From Pseudomonas furukawaii (GTDB taxonomy: Bacteria; Pseudomonadota; Gammaproteobacteria; Pseudomonadales; Pseudomonadaceae): a stretch of 64,000 nucleotides of DNA. Shown here piece after piece: positions 37,213 through 47,900 of the stretch. The stretch is taken from assembly GCF_002355475.1 (NCBI RefSeq), contig NZ_AP014862.1, positions 3,348,001 to 3,412,000 on the forward strand, written 5' to 3'. Both the position numbers and the translations under genes were made by a program. The stretch's first letter is position 1. Every line of letters begins with the position of its first letter. Under the pieces are notes generated by a model, which saw nothing but the letters and a program-made list of their open reading frames with translations, did not search any database and was not told where the DNA came from.

Positions 37213-37436
37213 TGCAGGAGCCGGCTTGCCGGCGAACTCGTGGGCGACCTTCGCGGGCAGGCGGATCGACACGGGCGGCGCGACCCTGTAGGAGCCGGCT
37301 CGCCGGCGAAGACGGTGCAAACCTTCGCGGGCAAGCCCGCTCCTACCCTAGATCGGTGCCGAGCGAAGCCCTGTAGGAGCCGGCTCGCCGGCGAAGACCG
37401 TGCAGACCTTCGCGGGCAAGCCCGCTCCTACCGGGG
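37213..37436. repeat. Pseudomonas REP/BIME cluster
   Basis: Repeats of TAGGAGCCGGCTCGCCGGCGAAG in direct orientation near 37213, 37290 and 37372, alternating with the inverted partner TTCGCGGGCAAGCCCGCTCC near 37325 and 37407. This is the usual layout of Pseudomonas REP pairs. It fills most of the 327-base gap between the DUF3300 and TolC-like genes and may act as terminator of mRNA for the latter. Confidence 0.88.
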
Positions 37437-37445
37437 CGGTGCCGG

Positions 37446-38942
37446 CTACTTCAGCGCACCGACATCACCGCTGGCCCAGCGAGACTCGCTGGTTTCCAGG
37501 GCGCTGGCGATGGTGGCCAGCTGGTCATCCGGAAGGCTTGCCGGCAGCGGGTCGAGACCGGCGCTGACGAACAGCTGGGCATAGGCGTTGCGCAGCTCGG
37601 CGTAGGACAGGTCACGCTTGAGCTGGGCCTGCAAGGTGTTCAACTCGCCCTGGATCAGGTCCAGCTCGCCAATGCTCTGGGTGCTGTAGCGGTTGCGCAG
37701 TTGCTCGGCGATCTGGCCATCCAGACTGGCCAGCTCCTGGCTGGTCTGGAACTGACGCTGGGCCTCGTTGTAGTTCGCCCGGGCCACGTAGAGCTGCGCC
37801 AGGATCGCCATGGAAATCGCCTGGCGCCGAGCCGCCGCCACCGACTCACCCGCCTTGGCCACGTCGATCGCCGCCGGCGCCGAGAGCACGTTGAACAGGT
37901 TCCAGGTCACCTTCACGCCATAGTCGGCCCAGCTCTGGTTCACCAGGAAGCTGTTGCTGTCATAGTGGCCGCCGGCGCTGAATTCCAGGCCCGGCAGCAG
38001 CCGCAGCATGGCCTTGCGGGTTTCCGCCGCGCTGATGCGCGCCTGGTAGTCCTGCTCCTTCAGCTCCGGCCGGCTGGCCAGGGCCTCCTCCTCCAGGCGA
38101 TTGAAATCCACCTTCAACTCCGGCACCTGGTAGCTGTCATCGGCGACCAGGGTGAAGTCGGTGTTCAGCGGCAGGTTGATCAGGGCCGCCAGTTCGGTCT
38201 TGGCCAGGGACAGGGCGCGGCGCTGCTCCTCCAACTGGCGGGTCGCCTCGATCAGCGCGCGCTGGTAACCCAGGGCCTGCACCGGGTCGCCGATACGCTG
38301 CTGGGTCATGCGCTCGCTGTTGTTGCGGGCGTCGTCGACGCGGGCCATCAGGCCGTCGATCTGCTTCAGCAGGCGGTCGGCGGCCACAGCGCGCCAGTAG
38401 GCCGAGCGCACGTCCTGGATGATGGTGTGGACCACCTTGCGGCGGCGCTCCTGGACGATCAGGCGCTGGTCGGCCTGCTGCTTGGCGCTGACGTAGCTGA
38501 CACCGAAGTCCAGCACGTTCCAGACCATGGTCAGGTCCGCCACGCCACGGTCGCGGTCCTGGGAGGTGGAGGGTTCCAGGGACTGGGTGTTGGTCAGCAC
38601 GCTCTGGCTGCTGGACGCGCTGACGTTGCTGCGACCGGCATACCCCGCCTCCATGGCGATGCGCGGCAGCATGTCGAAGCTCGCCAGGTCCACCTGGCGC
38701 TTGGCCAGGGCTTCCTCCATCACCTTGAGGCGCGCCTCCAGGTTGTACTTGACGGCCCGGGCCATGGCGTCGTGCAAGGTCAGCGGGCCGCTCAGCGGCT
38801 CCTGGTCCTTGAACATGGTCGCCAGGTCCCGCTGGGCCCGTTGCTCACTGACGCTGCGGTCGATGGGCTGGCTGGTCACCGCACAACCGGTAACCGCCAG
38901 CGCCAGCATGCTGATGGTGAAGAACTTCGCTGCTTTGCTCAT
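37446..38942 (-). CDS. TolC-family outer membrane lipoprotein
   Basis: A 498-residue TolC-like protein. The lipobox LAVTGC near residue 20 makes it a lipoprotein like OprM. Two outer-membrane efflux repeats follow, with long coiled coils (LEARLKVMEEALAKRQVDLA; AARRQAISMAILAQLYVARANYNEAQRQF) and strand segments ending near NQSWADYGVKVTWNLFN. It lies 51 bases after the giant protein gene on the same strand, so it is probably the exit channel of that export system, working with the HlyD-type proteins at 54.6-58.8 kb (inference). Start MSKAAKFF at 38942. Confidence 0.9.
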   Translation of the reverse strand: MSKAAKFFTISMLALAVTGCAVTSQPIDRSVSEQRAQRDLATMFKDQEPLSGPLTLHDAMARAVKYNLEARLKVMEEALAKRQVDLASFDMLPRIAMEAGYAGRSNVSASSSQSVLTNTQSLEPSTSQDRDRGVADLTMVWNVLDFGVSYVSAKQQADQRLIVQERRRKVVHTIIQDVRSAYWRAVAADRLLKQIDGLMARVDDARNNSERMTQQRIGDPVQALGYQRALIEATRQLEEQRRALSLAKTELAALINLPLNTDFTLVADDSYQVPELKVDFNRLEEEALASRPELKEQDYQARISAAETRKAMLRLLPGLEFSAGGHYDSNSFLVNQSWADYGVKVTWNLFNVLSAPAAIDVAKAGESVAAARRQAISMAILAQLYVARANYNEAQRQFQTSQELASLDGQIAEQLRNRYSTQSIGELDLIQGELNTLQAQLKRDLSYAELRNAYAQLFVSAGLDPLPASLPDDQLATIASALETSESRWASGDVGALK

Positions 38943-38993
38943 CCTTGGGCCGCCCCCTGGTACGGCACTTCTGATCATTCTTGTACTCGTCGA

Positions 38994-41900
38994 TCACGCC
39001 TGCGGCGCGTTGTCCGGAATCTGCCCCAGCGCCCAGGCCAGGTCCCTCACCTGGCGTTGCTCGCTCTCGCGAATCTCCTGCAGCTGCTGCCCCAGCGTCG
39101 GCGCACCGAAGATGCCCTGCAGGCCCTGGCCACTCCCCCCGGAGTTGCGCCATTGCAGCTGGATCTCGCCCGACTCCTGGGGCATTTCCTTGTTGAACAG
39201 TCCCGACAGGCTGCTGGTGCCGAAGACACCGGCATCGCCGCCACCGAAACCGAGGAAGCCCGAACCACTGCCATCGCCACCACCGCTGTCGCCGCTGGCG
39301 AACACCTGGGCGATGAAGCTGGGCGCCAGTGCGCCGTTGTTGATGAAGATGCTGCCCAGGGTCGGGATACCGCTGCCCAGGGTCGGCACCTCGAACAGCG
39401 GCGGCGGCAGCAGCGGCGAGGTGAAAGGTGGTGGCGGCGGCGACGGCAGCGTGGACTCCGTCGGCACATTGGGTTCCGGCGGCGGCACCACCGGCGGGTT
39501 GCTGCGGAACTCCGGATCGCCATCGCTCTGGGCCAGGCTGTAGCTCTGCCCCACCAGGCCGGCGACCAGGCCGTTGCCCGCCATATCGCTGACACCGGTG
39601 CCGCTGCCGTTGAGCGCCAGGGCCAGCCTGCCGCTGCCGGCCACGCCGGTAATGGTGATCTGGTAGGTGCGGCCATCGACCTGCACCAGGCTGCCCAGGC
39701 TGCCCGTGGCGTTGCCGGTGGTCACCAGGCTGAAGTCGGAGAGGTCGACGCCGCTCACGTCCTCGCTGAAGGTCAGGGTATAGCGCACGCTGCCGGCATT
39801 GGTGGGCGACGGGTCCAGGGTGATGATCGCGGTCGGGGCTGGCGCCGTGGTGTCCACCACCACGCCTGCGGTACTGCCGACGTTGTTCAGGGCCAGGTTC
39901 ATGGCGTTGCCGGCGGCGTCCCGCAGGCTGCCGCCGTTGGCGACCAGGCCGGTGACGGCGATGCCGTCGGCGTCGTTCAGGCCCGCCTGCACGCTGTACT
40001 GGAACACCAGGGTAGCGGTGCCGGAACCGGCCACGTAGTCGGCGAACACCGTGGTGCCGCCGATGTCCAGGGCCAGGCGCGGAGTGCCGTTGACCAGCAC
40101 CGCCTCGCTGGCGTTGACCACGAAGGTCAGGGTGTCGCCGGCGTTGTAGGGCACGCCCACCGGCACGCCGACGCTGGTGACGGTCGGCGCACGGGTGTCG
40201 ATGGCGTAGAGGTTGGACGCCGTGCTGCCGGTGCCGGTGTTGCCCGCTGCGTCCTGCACCCCGGCGTTGTTCAGGGTGATGAGATTGCTGGTATCGGCGA
40301 TGCCCGCCGTCGGCGTCAGGGTCGCGGTCCAGGTCATACCGCCGTCGGTGGACGACAGGTTGCTCAGCACCCCGTTCTCCACGCTGAAGTCCGCCAGGTC
40401 CAGCCCGCTCACCACCTCGCTGAAGGTGATGGTGACGCTGCTGGTTTCACCAGCGGACAGGGCGTTGTCCGCAACCTGGATGGTGGCGGTCGGACGCACG
40501 CCATCGATGGCGTAGAGGTTGGACGCCGTGCTGCCGATGCCGATGTTGCCCGCTGCATCCTGCACCCCGGCGTTGGTCAGGGTGATGAGATTGCTGGTAT
40601 CGGCGATGCCCGCCGTCGGCGTCAGGGTCGCGGTCCAGGTCATGCCGCCGTCGGTGGACGACAGGTTGCTCAGCACCCCGTTCTCCACGCTGAAGTCCGC
40701 CAGGTCCAGCCCGCTCACCGCCTCGCTGAAGGTGATGGTGACGCTGCTGGTCTCGCCGATGGACAGGCTCGGATCGGCCACCAGGATGGTGGCGGTGGGA
40801 GCCTGGGTGTCGACGATCACGCCGCTGGTGTTGCCGACGTTGTTCAAGGCCAGGTTCATGGCGTTGCCGGTGGCATCCTGCAGGCTGCCGCCGTTGGCGA
40901 CCAGGCCGGTGACGGCGATGCCGTCGGCGTCGTTCAGGCCCGCCTGCACGCTGTACTGGAACACCAGGGTCGTGGTGCCGGAGCCGGCCACGTAGTCGGC
41001 GAACACCGTGGTGCCGCCGATGTCCAGGGCCAGGCGCGGAGTGCCGTTGACCAGCACCACTTCGCTGGCATTGACCACGAAGGTCAGGGTGTCGCCGGCG
41101 TTGTAGGGCACGCCCACCGGCACGCCGACGCTGGTGACACCGGGTGCGACGCCGTCGATGACGATGTCGTGCTGCCCGGCGATGGAGTCGGCACCGGCGG
41201 TGGCCGGCAGGGTCAGGATCGCGTCGCTGCTGGAGGCATTGCGGATGCTGCCGCCGTTCAGGGACAGGGCCCCGGAGGACTGGTAGTCGAGGTCGGCGCT
41301 GACATCGCCGGCCTGCACGATATAGCGGAAGGTCAGGGAATTGCTGCCGGAGCCGGAGAGGTACACCGCATTGCGATCCACCAGACCGGTTTCCAGCAGC
41401 AAGGCCGGTACACCGCCCGTGGTGTCGACGATCACCGACTGGTCGAAGGTGAGGGTGATGTCGATGACATCGCCCACCTTGTAGGCGCCATCCGGGTTGG
41501 TCACGGCGATACCGGTGATCACCGGGTTGATCGGGTCGACGGTGATTGCCAGGGTGTCGCTGTCCAGCTGCGCCCCGCCACTGCCGGCATTGCCCAGGTC
41601 GCTGGTGCTGAGCTGGATGGAGGCCGAACCATTGAAGCCGGCGGTGGGGGTGAACTGCAGGCCGTCGAGGGCGGCGTTGATGTCCGCCAGGGAGCCGGTG
41701 AACACCAGGACGCCGTCGGCGACACCGTCACCAGTGATGAAGCTGAGGCCGCTCTGGCTGCCCAGGGTGATCAGGCCATTGCTGGCGGTCAGGCTGACCT
41801 GCAGGTTGCCGGCGCCCGCGTCCACATCGGCGATGCTGATGAGGTTGCCGTTGCCGGCATTGAACACCAGGCTGCCGTCCTGGGCGACGTGCTGGCCCGC

Positions 41901-44900
41901 CGGCAGGCTGTTCACCGGCGCATCGTTCACCGCAGTCACCGCCAGGGTGACGCTGGCGTTGTCGCTCAGCGCCCCGCCGCTGCCGATGTTGCCACCGTCG
42001 TTGATGCCGACGCCGAGGGTGACGTTGCCGTTGGCGTTGGCGCCACCGGTGAAGCTCAGGCCGTTGGCGGCGATGAAGGCGTTGATGTCGGCGACGGTGC
42101 CCGTGAGGGTCAGGCTGGCGCTGCCCGAGCCGGCCACGGTGACACCGGAACCGCTGAAGGCACTGAGGGTGCCGCCGGTGACGCTGAAGCTCGCGATCAC
42201 GCTGCCGCTGCCCGCATCCACATCGCTGAAGGAGATGCCGGTGAGCGCCTGGGAGAGGTCCTCGGTGACGGCGATGCTGCCCGGAGCGGTGATGACCGGT
42301 GCATCGTTCACCGCCACCACCGCGACACTGGCCGCGATGGCGGTCGTGGCGCTGTCCACGCCGCCGTTGCCGGTGCCACCGCTGTCACGAACACTGGTCA
42401 GGGTCAGGGTACGGGTGCCCTCGCTGGGGACCTCGCTACCGTTGCGGTAGGTCATGCCGTCCACCACGCCCTGGGCGGTGGCGGTGGCGAGACCGGCGCT
42501 GGTCAGGGTGATGGTGGCGGTGCCGCCCACCAGGCTCACGCTGTAGCCGATGCCATTGACCGAAGTGGTGCCGCTGGCGCCGTTCACCAGGGCGATCTCG
42601 GTGCCGTCGATGCTGAGGATCTCGCTGGCGCCATCGATCAGGCCGCTGACGCTGAAGGTCAGCCCCGTGATGCTCTGGCCCGCTTCCACCGTGCCCAGGC
42701 TGACGCCGCTGAACAGGTCGACGGCGCTGCCATTCTCGGTGTAGGTGGCATTGCCGCCACTGGCGCTGGCGGTGGGGGCATCGTTCACCGCGACCAGGGA
42801 GACCAGGGTACTGCCGCCGGACGTGGCGCCCTGCCCGTCGGCGAAGGTCCAGTCGAGGGTGACGCTGGCCCCCGGATCCTCGGAACCGTTGGCGTAGGTC
42901 AGTTGCTGCAGGATCTGGTTCACATCCGCCGTGCCCGGCGTCTGGCCGTTGGCATGGGTGAAGGTCAGGGTCAGCTGGCCGGGAACGGAAGTGTCGAAGC
43001 TGCCGATCACCTGGCCATTCTTCACCAGGTTGCCGCCCACCAGGCTGATGCCGTTGCCGTCGAGGAAGCCGAACAGGTCGTCGGCGTCGGCGCCTCCATT
43101 GCGCACCAGCACCACCGATGCCCCGTGGTAATCGCCGTTACCACCGTCGAGGGCGTCCAGGTCGGCATCCGACACGCTGGCATCGCCATCGATCACGACG
43201 GCCGGACCACCCTCGGTGAAGCTGCCGCCGCCGTCGAGGTTGCCCAGCACCGGTGCGGCGTTGGCCTCCACCGCGCCGATATCCACGGTACCCGCGACCC
43301 GGCTGGCGCCATTGGAATCGATGGGCAGCGCTTCGCTGGTGTTGCCGTCGCCGTCCAGGTCGAAGCTGTCCAGCGGCAGGTCGGCATTGCTGCCGGCCTC
43401 CAGCAGGGCGCTACCGACCTGAGGCTTGTGGGTCTGGACGGTGCCGCCGTTGTTGAAGGCGAGATTGCCCAGCAGCAGGCTGCCGGTGCCCTGGTTGTTC
43501 AGGCTGCCGTTGTTCGTGGTGAGGGTGACGCTGGAACCGAAGTAGCTGTGGGTGGCTGTCTCCACGGTTCCGCTCACATCGTTGGCGCTGCCCCCCGTTG
43601 CCAGGGGTGAGCCGGCGGCGCCGGCCGTCGCGCCCGCACCGGCGGTATTGCCCGCCACCAGGGTGTTGACCAGGGTGTCGGTGCCGTTGGCGGAAACGCC
43701 ACCACCGGTACCCGAGGCCGCGTTGCCGACGATGGTGGTGTTGTAGATCTGGGCGGGGCCCGTGGTGATCCGCAGCCCGCCCCCCTCGGAGCCCGCCCCC
43801 AGCGCCGCGTTGCCGCTGATGGTGCTGTTGACTATGGTCAGGCCCGTTCCCGCGTACTGGATACCGCCACCATGGGCGCCGGCGCCGTTGGTGCTGTTGC
43901 CGCTGACGGTGCTGTTGAGCAGGTTCAGGGTACCGTTGCCCACGATGCGCAGGCCGCCACCGAAGCTGGTGCTGGTGTTGCCGCTGACCGTGGTGTTGAT
44001 CAGCGTCAGGGCGACACCGCTACCGTAGATGCCGCCGCCGCCGAGGCCGCTCTCGGTGCTGTCGGTGACGCTGGAATCACGCAGGGTGAGGCTGGAGCCG
44101 AAGCCGATGGACAGACCGGCGCCGCCCCCCGATGTCGAGCCCTGGGTCAGGTTCAGGCCCGACAGCTCGACGCCGGAGAGACTGGCGTTGACCTGGAGGA
44201 CACGGCTGGCGTTGTTGGCCGACAGGGTCACGTCGGCGACGCCGTCGTCATTGAGGTCGCCGTCGATCGTCAGGTTGCTGTAATTGATCAACAGCTGGTT
44301 GCCGTTGAGGGTGATGGCGCCGCCCTGGTTGCCGAGGGCACCGGCATCCAGGTCGAAAGTGATGCTGTCGCCAGCACGGGCCCAGTGCAGTGCCTCGCGG
44401 ATGCTCAAGCCGCCACCATCCGCCTGGTCGGCGGCGAAGCTGGCGCCAGTGGACTCGTCGGCACCGGTGTCGAGGCTGGAGGTCACCACCAGGGTCGCGT
44501 TATCCACGGTCACGACGACGCTGTCGCTGTCGCTGTTGCCCGCCCCATCGGTGGTCTGCACCGTGATGGAAACGGCCCCCGCGCTCGACGGCGTGAAGAC
44601 CAGCCCTTCCAGGGCGGCATTCACCTCGGCGGCGCTGCCTGTGATGGTGACGCTGCCGCTGCCGTTGTTGCTGATGCCGGCGGTACCGCCGGTGGCCGCC
44701 GTAAGGGTGCCACTGGCGGCCGAGACCACCACGGTCAGGCTGCCGCCGTCACTCACCGTGATGGCGTTGCCATTGCCGCTGCTGAACACCAGCGGCGTGA
44801 CGGTGGTGGTGGTTTGCGCGCCCGGCACGGCGTTGACCGGCGCTTCGGTATCCACCTGGAAGTTGGCGGAGTCGCTGGTGCCGCTGCCGGTATTGCCGGC

Positions 44901-47900
44901 GGCGTCGAGGTAGCCGGTGTTGTCGAGGGTAAGGACGTTGTTGGGATCGGCCACACCCGCGCTCGGGGTGAGGGTCGCGGTCCAGGTGACGCCGCCATCG
45001 CTGGAGCTGAAGTTGCTCAGCGCGCCGTTCTGCACGGTGAAATCACCCGCATCCAGCCCGGTCACCGCCTCGCTGAAGACGAGGGTGACGGTGGCGGTTT
45101 CGCCGACGCTCAGCACCGTGTCGTCCACATCGATACTGACCAGGGTCGGGCGCAGGGTATCGATCTGGTAGTTGCCGGAACTGGTGCTGCCGGAGCCCGC
45201 GTTGCCGGCGACGTCGGTGACACCGGTGTTGTCGAGGCTGATGAGGTTGGTCGTGCTCTCGACACCGGCGCTGGGGGTGAAGGTGGCCGTCCAGACGATG
45301 TTGTCCTGGGTGGCCAGGTTGCTCAGGGTGCCATTGGCCACGGTGAAGTCGCCCAGGCCCAGGCCGGTCACGGCCTCGCTGAAGGTGATGGTCACCGTGC
45401 TGGTCTCGCCGGCGGCGAGGGCGGAGTCCGCCACCACTATGCTGGCCGTGGGCCGCAGCGTGTCGACGGCGTAGCTGTTGGAATCGGTGGTGCCGGAACC
45501 GGCATTGCCGGCCAGGTCGGTGTAGCCGCTGTTGTCCAGCGTGATCAGGTTGCCCGCAGCCTCGACGCCGGCCGCCGGGGTCAGGGTGGCGGTCCAGGTG
45601 ATGCCGCCGTCGCCGGTGGCCAGGTTGCTCAGGGTGCCGTTGGCCAGGGTGAAGTCACCGATGGCGAGGCCGGTCACCGCCTCGCTGAAGGTGATGGTGA
45701 CCGTCGTGGTTTCACCCGCCGCCAGGGCGGTGTCGTCCACCTGGATGCTGACCGTGGTGGGTGCAACGGTTTCGACCACGGAGACCGTGATATCGGCGCT
45801 GCTCGAGGTGCCGCCATCGCCGTCGTTCAGGGTGACACGCAGGGTGCGATCCGCCTGGTCGATCCCGTTGGTGGCATTGCTGTTGCTGTAGTTCAGGTTG
45901 CGAACCAGAGCCTGTACCGCGGCCGCCGTGGCGTTCGCGTTGAGGCTGATCACCAGGTCGGCGCCCGCGCTGCCGCCCGTCCAGGTGCCGATGACGGTGC
46001 CCTGGTAGGTGACATCGCTGCCGGAAAGGCCGATCTGCCCCGCTCCCGTTCCCTGGTTGGCTATCCCCAGCACATCCTCCCCGGACACGCCGTTGGCCAG
46101 GATGGAGACCGTGACGTTGCCACCGGCGAAATCGGCCGAGTCGCCATCGGTGACCGTGGCGTTGGTGCCGAAGTCCAGCAGGATCGCGCCGCTGCCCTGG
46201 GTGAAGGTGACGCTGTCGCCATCGAGATTGCTCACCACCGGCGCGGCATTGATCGGCGCGGTCAGGGTGACGTCGTTGCCCGTGCCGCCCAGATAACTGG
46301 CCGTGAGGACGGTGCCATTGCCGCTGGCCGCGACGGTGCCGCCCTCGGCCAGGCCGCTGAAGCTGCCGGTTACCGCATCGGCGACGTCGTTGTCGATGAT
46401 GCGGTAGCTGTCCCCCTGCCCCGGCGCATAGCCATGGCTCGCGTCCAGGGTTGCGCTGCCAAGGCTCACGGCGCCATTGACCACGACCTGGTCATGGCCG
46501 GTGCCGGCCGTGGTGCCATTGATCTCTACCGCCAGGGTGCTGCCGGCGGCCAGGGTCAGGCCGCCATTGATGGTCAGGGTGCCGACGCCGTTGTTCACAC
46601 CGGCGATGCCGGGCGCCAGGGTGCCGCCACTCTGGACGCTGACGTTGCCGCCCAGGGTGCCGGTGCCCGCAAGGGTGCCGCCGCTGGATACCAGGGTCGC
46701 GCCGGCGGTGCTGCCGTTCACCACCAGGGTACCGGCGGAGACCGTGGTGGTGCCGGTGTGGGTCTCGGTGCCGGTCAGGGTCAGGCTGCTGGTGCCGGTC
46801 TTGGTCAGGGCGCCGGAACCGCTGATCACGCCGGACAGGGTCAGCGCAGCGGCGGTCTCGACCGTGGAGCCGCTGGACACCGTGAGGTTGTTGTCGAGGG
46901 TGGTAGCGGAGGTCGCCACCAGGGTGCCGCCGCCCAGGATCAGGTTACCGCTGCCGAGGTTGGCGTCGCTGGACACCTGGACCCGGCCGCTGGAGAAGGT
47001 GGTGGTGCCGCTGTAGCTATTGCTTCCCGACAGCGCCAGTGAGGCGGTCGAGATTGCGCTCAGCGTCAGGTTGCCGGTAGCGCCGCTCTCGCTGATCGTG
47101 CCGCTGAGCGTCTGGATGCCGCTGCCGGTCGAGGCTCCCGCGATCAGGGTGGCGTTGCCCAGGAGCACGATATCGTTGGCGAAGGTGCGCCCTTCGCCCG
47201 CGACACCGAGCCGCGAGTTGTTGGCGAGGGTGATCTGCCCGCTACCGAAGGTGCCGTTGGTCATGGCCGCGACTATCCCACCGGACGCGGTGGCGATGGC
47301 GAGATCGCCGGACAACCCGCTGGCATTGTTCAGGTAGATGGAGTTGCCGCCCGCATTGAGGGCCAGCGCGCCGCTGCCGCTCATTGCGCCAGCGAACGTC
47401 AGGATGCTGGAGCCTGTCAGGTAATTGACCGATACAGGCCCGCTTACAACGACCTGCTGGTTGAGGGTGACGGTGCTGGCGGTGTCAACGTTGAAGCTCC
47501 CGCCAGCGAGGGTCAGGGTGCCCGCGCCCAGGTGAGTCGCCGCGCCGATGGTCACGGACCCGCTGGTGAGGTTCAGGCCCCAGCCCTGGGCGCTGTTGCC
47601 GGTATTGCTCAGGGTCAGGTTGCCCGCGCCGCCCTTCAGCAGTTCGGCGGAGCCGCTGACCAGTCCGGAAAGGGTGACTGCGTTGGCGTTGGTGATGCTG
47701 GCATCGCCATTGAGCGCGATGGCGTTGTCGATCGTGCCGGCGCCGCTGATATCCAGCGTGGAGCCGGTGCCCAGGCTCAGGGTGCCGCTGCCCAGGTTGC
47801 CATCGCCGGCAATCGACAGGGTGCCGCCCGATACCGTGGTGGTGCCCGTATAGGTGTTGGTGCCGCCAAGGGTCAGGGTGCCGCTGCCCTGCTTGACCAG

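Noticed and set aside
37213-37436. CRISPR array
   Set aside because: Repeats are palindromic REP units in alternating orientation with uneven spacing, without unique spacers of constant length or cas genes.
37701-43610. A 1969-codon open frame on the plus strand opposite the giant gene and TolC-like gene
   Set aside because: It is antisense to clear coding sequence with high GC and repetitive codons, runs across two genes, has Gly/Val/His/Ala/Asp-rich random-like composition and no ribosome site.
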